A DNA stretch of 64,000 nt from Dorea_A amylophila (lineage in GTDB: Bacteria; Bacillota; Clostridia; Lachnospirales; Lachnospiraceae): contig NZ_JAOQJW010000002.1 in assembly GCF_025567265.1 (NCBI RefSeq), positions 62,001 to 126,000 of the forward strand, in the 5' to 3' direction. Of this stretch, positions 36,054 through 44,863 are shown in pieces. Numbering within the stretch: position 1 is the first letter of the stretch; every line of letters starts with the position of its first letter. A program made the position numbers and the translations under genes. The notes under the pieces are model-generated. The model had not been told where the DNA came from, searched no databases, and saw only the letters and a program-made list of their open reading frames with translations.

Positions 36054-38699
36054 TTACTGAGGTGTAGTACTGTCGGTTGAGCCACCTGTAGTACCGCCGG
36101 TTGAACCGCCGGTTGAACCACCTGTAGTACCGCCGGTTGAACCACCGGTTGAACCACCGGTTGAACTACCTGTAGTACTACCGGTTGAGCCGCCCGTTGT
36201 AGTACCGCCGGTTGTATCGCCGCCGGTTGCTGTGTTACCGGTTGTATTGCCGGTCGTTGAATTACTGCCGTTTTCTCTATTGGAGTCGCCGGAAGTATTA
36301 GCAGTAGAATTGCTGTCGTCTTCTGTGGAAGAGTTCGATTTGCTTCCGTATGAATATCCATGTCCGGAACATGTTTCGGTAGGCAGTGTGTCTTTTGCAA
36401 AATATTCTGTAATAGACGGGCATCCGCTTCCTGCGAGTTTTCCTGTAATTGTACAGATGCTTTTACGTTCAACGGAAGAAGGAACTTTGAAATCTTTTTC
36501 TTCCAGATTCTCGTGAATACGGCTCATGATACCTTTCCAGAGTCTGAAACGGAAACTTGTGTCATAATCACATTCCTTGTTGTCGTCATATCCTCCCCAT
36601 ACGGCACAGGTGTAATATGGTGTAAATCCACAGAACCATAAGTCCTTGTTGGAAGTTGTGGTACCAGTTTTACCGGCTACCGGCATATTAGGAAGCTGGC
36701 ATGCAGTACCGGTACCGGAATTGACGACATCTTCCATTGCGCTGGTGAGAAGGTATGCTGTACTGTCTTTGAGGACGGTATGTGATTCGCCGGTACCATC
36801 CAGAAGGACATTGCCATCATGGTCAACTACTTTGCTGTAAAGCGTTGGTTTATTATATTCGCCGCCGTTGGCAATCGTTGCATATGCTGCACACATTTCG
36901 TAATTGTAGACACCTTCTGTGATACCACCAAGAGCAAGAGTCTGGGAAGTGCTGTCATCGAACACTTTTCCATTGATCGTCTTATTTTTTACAAGAGTAC
37001 TGATTCCAAATTTCTGACAATACTCATAGCCTAATTCCTGAGTGATTTCATCACTTAATTTTACAGCTACTACGTTGATGGAACGTTTGATACCTTCACG
37101 GAGAGTTGTAGTACCGCCATATTGCTTATTGGCATTTCTTAAAACCTGTCCGTTTTTCAGTGTATATGGTTCATCATCAATTGTTGTTGCAAGAGTTTTG
37201 TCACAGGAATCTAATGCCGGTGCATAAGCCGCAAGAATCTTGAATGTAGATCCCGGCTGTCTCTTAGAACCCTGGTAGGCTCTGTTAAGACCAAGGCTGG
37301 AAGCTTTTTCTCCACGTCCGCCGACCATTGCTTTAATCTGTCCGGTCTTCTGATCCATGATCGTGATAGAAGACTGTGGCTGCGGAGTGATCGTGATACG
37401 TTCATCATAAGTATCTCCCTCCCTGGCAATTGTTGCTTTCCATTCTTCGACCATTGCTCTGGCAGCATCTTCGCTGGAATATAAAAGTCCCTGATCTTTT
37501 CCGTAAGTTTCTTTTACATAATTCTTGATGTTATTGCTGCCATAATTTTCCGTTGATCCATCGGCACGGGTTACAGTCAGTGCATAATCCAGACCATATT
37601 CTTTCAGTCCCGGATAATTGGAATCATCATTGGCTTCTTCATCGCAGATCTGCTGCATGGTTTGATTCTGTGTAGAATAAATACTAAGACCGCCGCTGTA
37701 AACAGCATTATAAGCCTGCGTATCAGTATAACCAAGCTGGTCTTTCAGATCCTGAATAACTTGCTGGGCAAGTGCATCAACAAAATAACTATAGGTATTA
37801 TCTGCCTGAGAAGCAGTATTGGTTGTCTGAATCCGCGCATATACATCATCGGCAAGTGCTTCATCATATTGTTTCTGGCTGATATAATCCTGTTCCAGCA
37901 TATTCTTTAATACTTTATTGCGTCTTACTTTATTGTTATCCGGATGAGTGATCGGATCATAAGTACTTGGACTTTGTGTGATTCCGGCAATGACTGCACA
38001 TTCAGATAAGGTCAGATCAGATACATCTTTTCCGAAATAACGCTGCGATGCAGCCTGAACCCCGAGACAGTTCTGCCCAAGATTGATCGTATTCAGATAA
38101 CTTTCAATGATCTCGCTTTTATCCATTTTCTTTTCAATCTGTAAAGCAAGATACTGTTCCTGGATCTTACGCTGGAATTTGTCATAAAACGTTTTTTCTT
38201 TGGTAAAGTTCGGGAACACATTGTTCTTGATCAGCTGCTGTGTAAGAGTACTGGCACCTTCAGTGAAATTACCACCTCTTGCAATGCCGACTACTGCAGC
38301 ACGGGCAATACCCTGCAGATCTATACCGTTGTGTTTGTAAAAACGTTCATCTTCAATCGCAACAAAAGCATGCTGCAGATCTTTTGGTATCTCATCAACG
38401 GATTTGTATACCCTGTTAGAACCGGAAGATACAAATCGTTCAATCTCTGTGCTGCCGTCATCGGCGTAGACGAAAGTGGTAAATCCTTTCGGTTTAACGT
38501 CAGATGCGGAGACATGAGGAGTATCATCAATGATCTTTTTTATAAAAAGACCGCCGCCAGCTACTCCGACTACTGCTGCAAGAACAATACAGATCAGTAA
38601 TGCTTTGAATAAACGGACAACGATACGTTTTCCCTGCATCGTAGATTTGGACGTTATTTTTTTCTGCCTTTTCGCAGCCTTTTTCTTTCCATAATTCAT
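36054..38699 (-). CDS. Class A penicillin-binding protein (PBP1A) with Gly/Thr/Ser repeat tail
   Basis: Bifunctional peptidoglycan synthase of 881 residues. After a basic cytoplasmic N-terminus and one membrane anchor (about 31-54), the GT51 glycosyltransferase shows IEDERFYKHNGID and GASTLTQQLIKN. The transpeptidase has the Ser-Lys pair in QPGSTFK, the SIN triad in IKRSINVVAVKL, and KTGTTTSN. The final 100 or so residues are low complexity, first Ser/Asn/Thr-rich, then about twelve short Gly-Gly-Thr/Ser repeats ending TDSTTPQ; such a tail probably spans or anchors in the wall. The start ATG at 38699 is preceded on the minus strand by AAAGGAGG. It is a monocistronic gene. Confidence 0.96.
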   Translation of the reverse strand: MNYGKKKAAKRQKKITSKSTMQGKRIVVRLFKALLICIVLAAVVGVAGGGLFIKKIIDDTPHVSASDVKPKGFTTFVYADDGSTEIERFVSSGSNRVYKSVDEIPKDLQHAFVAIEDERFYKHNGIDLQGIARAAVVGIARGGNFTEGASTLTQQLIKNNVFPNFTKEKTFYDKFQRKIQEQYLALQIEKKMDKSEIIESYLNTINLGQNCLGVQAASQRYFGKDVSDLTLSECAVIAGITQSPSTYDPITHPDNNKVRRNKVLKNMLEQDYISQKQYDEALADDVYARIQTTNTASQADNTYSYFVDALAQQVIQDLKDQLGYTDTQAYNAVYSGGLSIYSTQNQTMQQICDEEANDDSNYPGLKEYGLDYALTVTRADGSTENYGSNNIKNYVKETYGKDQGLLYSSEDAARAMVEEWKATIAREGDTYDERITITPQPQSSITIMDQKTGQIKAMVGGRGEKASSLGLNRAYQGSKRQPGSTFKILAAYAPALDSCDKTLATTIDDEPYTLKNGQVLRNANKQYGGTTTLREGIKRSINVVAVKLSDEITQELGYEYCQKFGISTLVKNKTINGKVFDDSTSQTLALGGITEGVYNYEMCAAYATIANGGEYNKPTLYSKVVDHDGNVLLDGTGESHTVLKDSTAYLLTSAMEDVVNSGTGTACQLPNMPVAGKTGTTTSNKDLWFCGFTPYYTCAVWGGYDDNKECDYDTSFRFRLWKGIMSRIHENLEEKDFKVPSSVERKSICTITGKLAGSGCPSITEYFAKDTLPTETCSGHGYSYGSKSNSSTEDDSNSTANTSGDSNRENGSNSTTGNTTGNTATGGDTTGGTTTGGSTGSTTGSSTGGSTGGSTGGTTGGSTGGSTGGTTGGSTDSTTPQ
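36064..36240 (-). repeat. Tandem short repeats encoding the Gly-Gly-Thr/Ser tail of the PBP
   Basis: Degenerate 9- to 18-base units of the GGTTGAACCACC/GGTTGAACCGCC type, in frame within the last 60 codons of the PBP gene. They read as GGSTGG and GGTTGG blocks. Copy number could vary between strains by slippage without breaking the frame when whole triplets change. Confidence 0.8.
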
Positions 38700-38851
38700 G
38701 CGTTTAGGCCTCCTTTATACCAGGTTATTATAGCAAATGTACACTCTTTTATAAAGAAAAAAATGAAAACTTCATATTAGACTAGGAAAATCTTAAGAAA
38801 TTAGGTATTATATTATGTATAAATTTACAAATTATACGAAAGGACGACAAA

Positions 38852-39505
38852 ATGTTACCAGAATACAGAACCATCTATCAGGGCGGAGAAGATGAGATTG
38901 TAGAAAAAAAATCAAGATTTATCGCAACTGTAATACCGGTGGAGAATGAAGAAGAAGCACTGGAATTTATAGAAAAGACAAAAAAGAAATACTGGGATGC
39001 CAGACATAACTGTTTTGCATATGTGATCGGAGAGAGAGGACAGCTTCAGCGCTGCAGTGATGACGGAGAGCCGAACGGAACAGCCGGAAAACCAATGTTG
39101 GATGTATTGCTTGGAAATGAACTGAGGAATGTGGCTGTGGTTGTGACACGTTATTTTGGCGGTACACTGCTTGGGACAGGAGGGCTGGTTCGGGCTTATT
39201 CACAAGCTGTGAAAGCCGGTCTGCGGGCATCGGTCGTGATAACGAAGATTCTGGGTGTGAAACTTCATATAGAGACAGATTATACAACATTCGGTAAGAT
39301 CCAGTACATTCTGGCCCAGAGAGAGCTGAAAATACTGGATACGGTATATACGGATAAAGTAGAATTGGAAGTACTGATCCCGAAGACGGAACTGGAACAG
39401 GTGATGCATGCAATTACGGAAGGGACGAACGCACAGGCAGATATGACACCGAAAGAAGAGTGTTATTATGCTGAGATTGACGGTGTGCCAACGGTTTTGG
39501 AATAA
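38852..39505 (+). CDS. YigZ/IMPACT-family protein
   Basis: The protein is 217 residues. The N-terminal UPF0029 domain shows the family signature RHNCFAYVIGE and SDDGEPNGTAGKPMLDVL, with VVVTRYFGGTLLGTGGLVRAYSQAV nearby (split here at about residues 92-116), and a C-terminal DUF1949 domain follows. The eukaryotic relative IMPACT regulates GCN2; the bacterial role is unknown, though nucleic-acid or ribosome association is often proposed. The start ATG at 38852 follows GAAAGGACGAC. It stands alone between the PBP gene (divergent) and hpf (convergent). Confidence 0.92.
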   Translation: MLPEYRTIYQGGEDEIVEKKSRFIATVIPVENEEEALEFIEKTKKKYWDARHNCFAYVIGERGQLQRCSDDGEPNGTAGKPMLDVLLGNELRNVAVVVTRYFGGTLLGTGGLVRAYSQAVKAGLRASVVITKILGVKLHIETDYTTFGKIQYILAQRELKILDTVYTDKVELEVLIPKTELEQVMHAITEGTNAQADMTPKEECYYAEIDGVPTVLE

Positions 39506-39538
39506 TTGCTTTGATGGTTTCTATTGCATATGAGAAAT

Positions 39539-39575
39539 AAAAAAGAGACGACATGATAGGCTGCCGTCTCTTTTT
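39539..39575. terminator. Bidirectional terminator between yigZ-like gene and hpf
   Basis: AAAAAGAGACG and CGTCTCTTTTT arms around a loop of about 14 bases, with A- and T-runs outside; it serves both convergent genes. Confidence 0.9.
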
Positions 39576-39618
39576 ACATCCTGATTTACAGGTATTATGT
39601 TGCATTTTATATGGAATT

Positions 39619-40155
39619 TTAAGAAAATTCTGGTTCGATCAATCCAAATGTTCCGTTCTTACGTCTATATACAACATTTACCTCGTCAGACTCTGCGTTA
39701 CAGAATACATAAAAATCATGTCCAAGAAGTTCCATCTGTACACATGCATCTTCCGGATACATAGGTTTAAATCCGAATTTTTTGGTACGTACGATTTTAA
39801 TCTCGCCGTCATCTTCAATATTATCTTCGGCGTCAAAGAATTCCTGTTTGAAGTTACCGCCTTCCTGTTCACGTGCTACCAGTTTATTTTTATATTTACG
39901 AAGTTGACGTTCGATGACTTCTTCTACAAGATCAATCGATACATACATATCAGAACTTTCCTGTTCGGAACGAACTAGACCACCCTTTACAGGAATTGTT
40001 ACTTCAATTTTCTGATGTCCTTTCTGTACACTTAAGGTTACGTGAATCTCTGTATTCGGAGTAAAGTACCTTCCTAACTTTCCTAACTTGCTTTCTACGG
40101 CCTCTCTTAAGCCTGGTGTTACATCGATGTTCTTTCCAATAATAATAAATTTCAT
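39619..40155 (-). CDS. hpf: Ribosome hibernation promoting factor, long form
   Basis: Binds the 30S subunit and drives 100S ribosome dimer formation in stationary phase. The protein is 178 residues, so this is the long form. The N-terminal domain runs from MKFIIIGKNIDVTPGLREAVESKLGK to about residue 95 and is joined by an acidic linker to the C-terminal dimerisation domain (LLGHDFYVFCNAESDEVNVVYRRKNGTFGLIEPE). The ATG at 40155 is nine bases after AAGGAG; the longer frame opening with TTG at 40164 touches that site and is rejected. Confidence 0.96.
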   Translation of the reverse strand: MKFIIIGKNIDVTPGLREAVESKLGKLGRYFTPNTEIHVTLSVQKGHQKIEVTIPVKGGLVRSEQESSDMYVSIDLVEEVIERQLRKYKNKLVAREQEGGNFKQEFFDAEDNIEDDGEIKIVRTKKFGFKPMYPEDACVQMELLGHDFYVFCNAESDEVNVVYRRKNGTFGLIEPEFS

Positions 40156-40289
40156 GATGCCCAACTCCTTTGCGACATAATTTCAAATAATTGCACGTTA
40201 TACAATCATCAAATAAATGAATTATAATCTGACAATTGTTACTCGAACCGGCAATCTATCTGATATGTGTAGTATAACATGTTTGGCCG

Positions 40290-40901
40290 CTAATGTATAG
40301 CACGAATTACCTGAATTCTTGAAATTTTTCCATCATGAAGTTTGGCAACCCGCAGACCGCAATCGTGGAAGTAATAACATGCACCAACACGGGGCGTGAT
40401 ATTCTGTTCTTCGAGATGCCGCAGCAGTACATTGGAAAGGGTATCATCTGCTTCATGCGGAATGCTCACGCTGAGAATCTTGTTGACAACTTTAGCCTTG
40501 GTTGAAGCACGGAATACCGTTTCGTCTGCTATGTCGAATTCTGAGAATAAGAATTTTCTGGTTGCAAATAAGACTGCGATGGAACAGACGCCGATCAGAC
40601 TGCTGTAGATGGAAGTGTGGTCCATAATGATGTGTCTTGCAATCGCAAAAAGCAGAACCTCAAATACGGTACTCGGAGAGTGCGAATACATCATACGGAT
40701 CAATTCGACACCGATGATCAGATTAAAACAAACCTCGAGAAGATCATCGTAATTCGGATAGGTGTTCAGATTCGGAATATACTGAAGTGAACATACCATA
40801 CGAAGGCAAAGCAGTATGATACCGATCGCAAGCATAAATGCAATCACATATTCCAGAATTGCGGCCACCTGTTTGAGAAGGTGAGAAATCAGTTCTTTCA
40901 T
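40290..40901 (-). CDS. PsiE-like small membrane protein with C-terminal soluble domain
   Basis: The protein is 203 residues. Four hydrophobic segments occupy the first 115 or so residues; the middle part (VCFNLIIGVELIRMMYSHSP, then FAIARHIIMDHTS) resembles the phosphate-starvation-inducible PsiE family, which conserves ELI(R/K)M and (A/V)RHII-D. About 70 residues at the C-terminus look like a small soluble alpha/beta domain of the transporter-associated kind (DTLSNVLLRHLEEQNITPRVGACYYFHD). Function unknown. The ATG at 40901 is preceded by AAAGGAAT. The similarity is by eye only. Confidence 0.65.
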   Translation of the reverse strand: MKELISHLLKQVAAILEYVIAFMLAIGIILLCLRMVCSLQYIPNLNTYPNYDDLLEVCFNLIIGVELIRMMYSHSPSTVFEVLLFAIARHIIMDHTSIYSSLIGVCSIAVLFATRKFLFSEFDIADETVFRASTKAKVVNKILSVSIPHEADDTLSNVLLRHLEEQNITPRVGACYYFHDCGLRVAKLHDGKISRIQVIRAIH

Positions 40902-41056
40902 TCGTGGATTCCTTTCTTTTATATAGATTTTCGCTGTAATTCCAGTATAAGTGAAAAAAAGATATTTGCCAATATCCCAAAGAAAGATATCATATCAAAA
41001 TGAAGAACAATGGAGAAGGAAAATTTTTAGTAATGTGTGCTGCAGATGAGAACAAA

Positions 41057-41138
41057 AAAGCGGCAGAAAATAAAATATATAAATTGTCAGGTTTTCGTGA
41101 ACAAAAACTGTTTTATATATTTTATTTTCTGCCGCTTT
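41057..41138 (-). terminator. Very long perfect hairpin terminator after typA
   Basis: Arms of 27 bp, 41057-41083 and 41112-41138, are exact reverse complements around a 28-base loop. On the minus strand the hairpin is followed by TTTTTTGTT. It starts 35 bases after the typA stop codon. Stems of this length are far above what termination needs. Confidence 0.85.
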
Positions 41139-41172
41139 CGTGCGGTCAGTTATAACCGTAAATGTTTATTCA

Positions 41173-42996
41173 TTAGCGATTTACACGTTTTCTCATCTTA
41201 GGATCCAGAATCTTTTTACGAATACGGAGTGATTCCGGAGTAACCTCCAGAAGTTCATCTGTATCGATGAAGTCGATTGCCTGCTCCAGACTGAGGACCG
41301 TCGGAGGTGTCAGACGAAGTGCATCATCTGCGCTGGAAGAACGAGTATTGGTAAGATGCTTGGTCTTACATACATTTACTTCGATATCATCTGTTTTTGC
41401 ATTTTCACCGATGACCATACCGGAATAAACTTTTTCACCGGCACCGATGAAGAGTGTTCCACGCTCCTGAGCACTGTACAGACCATAAGTTACAGACTCA
41501 CCGGTCTCGTATGCAATCAGAGATCCCTGTTTACGATACTGGATATCTCCCTTATATGGAGCGTATCCGTCGAATGCAGTGTTCATGATACCATTTCCCT
41601 TTGTGTCTGTCAGGAAATCACCACGGTAACCGATCAGACCACGGGATGGAATACGGAACTCAAGACGTGTATATCCACCATTGGCAGCACCCATTGTCTG
41701 TAATTCACCTTTTCTCTGGCTCAGTTTATCAATAACGACACCAGTGTATTCATCAGGTACATCAATGTAAGCAATCTCCATTGGCTCAAGAAGTTTACCA
41801 TTCTCGTCTTTGTGATACAGAACCTCAGCTTTGCTGACTGCGAATTCATATCCTTCACGTCTCATATTCTCGATTAGAACGGAAAGGTGAAGTTCACCAC
41901 GTCCGGATACTTTGAATGCGTCCATGTTGTCGGTATCTTCAACACGAAGGCTGACATCTGTGTTCAGTTCGCGCATCAGACGATCACGTAAGTGACGGGA
42001 AGTTACATATTTTCCTTCCTGTCCGGCAAACGGACTGTCATTTACAACGAAATCCATAGAGATTGTTGGTTCAGAAATCTTCTGGAACGGAATTGGTGTC
42101 GGATTTTCAGGTGAGCAGAGTGTATCACCGATGGAAATGTCAGAGATACCTGAAATTGCCACGATTGCACCGATAGATGCTTCTTTTACTTCTACTTTCT
42201 GCAGACCGTCAAATTCATATAATTTACTGATCTTAACTTTCTTCTGTTTGTCAGGATCATGATGGTTGACAACAACCATGTCCTGGTTAACTGCGATCGT
42301 ACCGTTATCTACTTTACCAACACCGATACGTCCAACATATTCATTATAGTCGATCGTACTGATCAGAACCTGAGTCGGAGCTTCCGGATCACCTTCTGGT
42401 GCAGGAATATAATCCAGAATGGTCTCAAACAGAGGCTTCATGTCTTTCATTTCATCCGAAATCTCAAGTGCAGCCACACCATTCTTAGCGGATGCGTATA
42501 CGAATGGGCAGTCTAACTGTTCATCAGAAGCACCAAGGTCAATGAGCAGTTCCAGAACTTCATCGATAACTTCTTCGGCTCTTGCTTCCGGACGGTCAAT
42601 CTTATTGATACATACGATGACCGGAAGTTTTAACTCCATTGCCTTGCGGAGTACAAATTTGGTCTGCGGCATAGCACCCTCAAACGCATCAACAACGAGG
42701 ATAACACCATTAACCATTTTAAGGACACGTTCTACTTCGCCGCCGAAATCAGCATGTCCCGGAGTATCTATAATATTGATTTTTACACCGTTATAGGTGA
42801 CGGCAGTATTCTTGGAGAGGATCGTGATTCCACGTTCTCTTTCGATATCGTTAGAGTCCATGACACGTTCTGCTACTTCCTGATTTTCACGGAATACACC
42901 GCTTTGCTTTAATAATTCATCTACTAATGTTGTCTTACCATGGTCAACATGGGCAATAATCGCGATATTACGTACATCTTCACGTTTTGTCTTCAT
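41173..42996 (-). CDS. typA: Ribosome-associated GTPase TypA/BipA
   Basis: EF-G-related GTPase needed for ribosome assembly or translation under stress. The protein is 607 residues. All G motifs are canonical: AHVDHGKTTL (15-24), the RGITI switch, DTPGHADFGGEVER, and NKIDRP. The TypA-specific C-terminal domain has RGLIGYRGDFLTDTKG and the terminal RIRKKILDPKMRKR. In contrast with the EF-G paralogue at 6157-8232, this one keeps the catalytic His and NKID. The start ATG at 42996 is preceded on its strand by GAAAAGGAAG. Confidence 0.98.
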   Translation of the reverse strand: MKTKREDVRNIAIIAHVDHGKTTLVDELLKQSGVFRENQEVAERVMDSNDIERERGITILSKNTAVTYNGVKINIIDTPGHADFGGEVERVLKMVNGVILVVDAFEGAMPQTKFVLRKAMELKLPVIVCINKIDRPEARAEEVIDEVLELLIDLGASDEQLDCPFVYASAKNGVAALEISDEMKDMKPLFETILDYIPAPEGDPEAPTQVLISTIDYNEYVGRIGVGKVDNGTIAVNQDMVVVNHHDPDKQKKVKISKLYEFDGLQKVEVKEASIGAIVAISGISDISIGDTLCSPENPTPIPFQKISEPTISMDFVVNDSPFAGQEGKYVTSRHLRDRLMRELNTDVSLRVEDTDNMDAFKVSGRGELHLSVLIENMRREGYEFAVSKAEVLYHKDENGKLLEPMEIAYIDVPDEYTGVVIDKLSQRKGELQTMGAANGGYTRLEFRIPSRGLIGYRGDFLTDTKGNGIMNTAFDGYAPYKGDIQYRKQGSLIAYETGESVTYGLYSAQERGTLFIGAGEKVYSGMVIGENAKTDDIEVNVCKTKHLTNTRSSSADDALRLTPPTVLSLEQAIDFIDTDELLEVTPESLRIRKKILDPKMRKRVNR

Positions 42997-43153
42997 TACG
43001 AATCTTCCTTTTCTCTACCTATTATTATCTGCAACCACATTAGTTTATCACATTTTTTGAAATTTACAAGTATTTAGTTCTAAAATGCTGATTTGGTTCA
43101 TAGACTTTGTAATGACTTAAAATACGATCCAGAGGAAGGGAGATTACAAAATT

Positions 43154-43789
43154 ATGTCAGATAAGATGATTGAGAACAACCAGGTAACTATGATGGGAGA
43201 AATCGTATCCCCGTTTTTATTCAGCCATGAAGTATTCGGAGAAGGCTTTTATATGGTAGAAGTGGATGTGAAAAGACTCAGTAATTCCAAAGACAGGATA
43301 CCGCTGATGATTTCAGAACGTCTGATAGATGTTTCGAAAGATTATACAGGGGAATTTATTATGGTAAACGGACAATTCCGGTCTTACAACAGGCACGAAG
43401 AGATGAAAAACAGATTGATTCTTTCTGTTTTTGTCAGAGAACTCTTTTTTATTGAAGAAGAGCTTGACGGGGCAAAGACGAATCAAATCTTACTGGATGG
43501 ATATATCTGTAAACAGCCGGTATATAGAAAAACACCGCTGGGAAGGGAAATCGCAGATCTGTTGCTGGCAGTGAACAGACCGTACGGGAAATCCGATTAC
43601 ATTCCATGTATCTGCTGGGGAAGGAATGCCAGATTCGCTTCTGCATTTGAAGTTGGGGAGCACGTGCAGGTGGTTGGAAGAATTCAGAGCCGTGAATATA
43701 CGAAGAAGATCACAGAAACAGAAACACAGAAAAGAGTTGCCTACGAGGTATCGGTCAGCAAGCTGGAATGTATGGATGAGCCGGTGTAA
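43154..43789 (+). CDS. SSB-like protein with two OB-fold segments
   Basis: The protein is 211 residues. Two similar halves can be read: NQVTMMGEIVSPFLFSHEVFGEGFYMVEVDVKR... (10-100) and NQILLDGYICKQPVYRKTPLGREIADLLLAVNRPYGKSDYIPCICWGRNA... (broken here; about 113-165), each starting with the N-x-(V/I)-x-L/M-x-G strand typical of SSB. The second half has the CICWGRNARFASAF-VGEHVQVVGRIQSR pattern of single-stranded DNA-binding proteins. There is no acidic SSB tail. It is therefore a diverged SSB relative, not the replicative SSB. Nucleic-acid binding is likely; the partner is unknown. The ribosome site is GGAAGGGAG. Confidence 0.75.
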   Translation: MSDKMIENNQVTMMGEIVSPFLFSHEVFGEGFYMVEVDVKRLSNSKDRIPLMISERLIDVSKDYTGEFIMVNGQFRSYNRHEEMKNRLILSVFVRELFFIEEELDGAKTNQILLDGYICKQPVYRKTPLGREIADLLLAVNRPYGKSDYIPCICWGRNARFASAFEVGEHVQVVGRIQSREYTKKITETETQKRVAYEVSVSKLECMDEPV

Positions 43790-43816
43790 AGGATGAATTT
43801 TCGATAAGGGTTCGGA

Positions 43817-43845
43817 TTGACATCATATTTAATTGATGATAGAAT
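43817..43845 (+). promoter_or_regulatory. Sigma-A-type promoter for dapA
   Basis: Perfect TTGACA (43817-43822), a 17-bp spacer and TAGAAT (43840-43845), 35 bases before the dapA ATG. Confidence 0.8.
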
Positions 43846-43879
43846 TTCATTAGATTATATGAAAGTCAGGAGGATCACT

Positions 43880-44770
43880 ATGGCTATTTTTACAGGAGCC
43901 GGCGTGGCAATAGTCACACCATTTAATGAAGATGGAAGTATTAACTATGACAGACTTGATGAGTTGATCGAGTTTCATTGTGCACATAAAACAGACAGTA
44001 TTGTAATCTGTGGTACAACAGGAGAGTCTGCTACCATGACAGAAGAAGAACACATGCAGTGTGTGAAATTTACAATCGACCGTGTGAATAAGAGAGTTCC
44101 GGTTATCGCGGGAACAGGTTCCAATTGTACACGTACTGCAATAGACATGTCAAAAGAAGCTTCCGAGTATGGAGCAGACGGTCTGCTTCTAGTTACACCT
44201 TATTACAATAAAGCAACACAGAACGGACTTATCGGACATTTCAGTGCGGTAGCAAAAGAAGTGACAGCACCGATCATTATGTACAGTGTTGCCAGCAGAA
44301 CAGGCTGTAATATTGAACCTGCAACAGTTGCAAGACTGGTAAAAGATGTAGATAATATCGTGGGTATCAAAGAAGCATCAGGAAATATCTCACAGGTTGC
44401 AAAGATCATGAACCTGACAGACGGTAATGTTGACCTCTATTCAGGAAATGATGATCAGATCGTGCCGGTATTATCACTTGGAGGAAAAGGTGTGATCTCT
44501 GTACTGTCGAATGTGGCACCGGATGCAGCACATGACATTTGTGAGAAGTATTTTGAAGGGGATGTGAAAGGAAGTGCAGAACTTCAGCTGAAGGCACTCC
44601 CTCTGATCGATCAGTTATTCTGTGAAGTGAATCCAATCCCGGTTAAGAAAGCAATGCAGTTGATGGGAATCGACTGTGGCCCGCTTCGCATGCCGCTTAC
44701 AGAGATATCCCCTGAACATGAGAAGAATCTTGCTCAGGCAATGAAAGATTTCGGTATTCAGTTAGTATAA
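43880..44770 (+). CDS. dapA: 4-hydroxy-tetrahydrodipicolinate synthase
   Basis: Condenses pyruvate with aspartate semialdehyde, the first step of the lysine/diaminopimelate branch. The protein is 296 residues, a TIM-barrel lyase. Key sites visible are CGTTGESATM (substrate/pyruvate loop, about 43-52), VTPYYNKATQ with the proton-relay Tyr (about 133), and VGIKEASGN with the Schiff-base Lys (about 161). The ATG at 43880 follows AGGAGGA by 5 bases; a longer frame opening at a TTG at 43817 would run through the promoter. dapB follows. Confidence 0.98.
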   Translation: MAIFTGAGVAIVTPFNEDGSINYDRLDELIEFHCAHKTDSIVICGTTGESATMTEEEHMQCVKFTIDRVNKRVPVIAGTGSNCTRTAIDMSKEASEYGADGLLLVTPYYNKATQNGLIGHFSAVAKEVTAPIIMYSVASRTGCNIEPATVARLVKDVDNIVGIKEASGNISQVAKIMNLTDGNVDLYSGNDDQIVPVLSLGGKGVISVLSNVAPDAAHDICEKYFEGDVKGSAELQLKALPLIDQLFCEVNPIPVKKAMQLMGIDCGPLRMPLTEISPEHEKNLAQAMKDFGIQLV

Positions 44771-44781
44771 TAAAAAGACAG

Positions 44782-44816
44782 AAGGATATCATACGTCTAT
44801 GGTATCCTTTGTTTTT
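44782..44816 (+). terminator. Hairpin terminator or attenuator between dapA and dapB
   Basis: AAGGATATCA (44782-44791) pairs with TGGTATCCTT (44800-44809), one G-T pair, followed by TTGTTTTT. It may reduce dapB expression relative to dapA. Confidence 0.65.
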
Positions 44817-44863
44817 ACCGGCATACGCCCGGAAGAAGCATGTATACAGAGGAGGACAAGAAT

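Noticed and set aside
36064..36240. Possible CRISPR-like array
   Set aside because: The repeats are short, contiguous and in frame with the PBP; there are no unique spacers.
36047..36472. Frame of VVQPAVQP-type repeats in the PBP tail region
   Set aside because: It is the second frame of the Gly/Thr/Ser repeat DNA; the PBP frame is continuous and ends in a normal stop codon.
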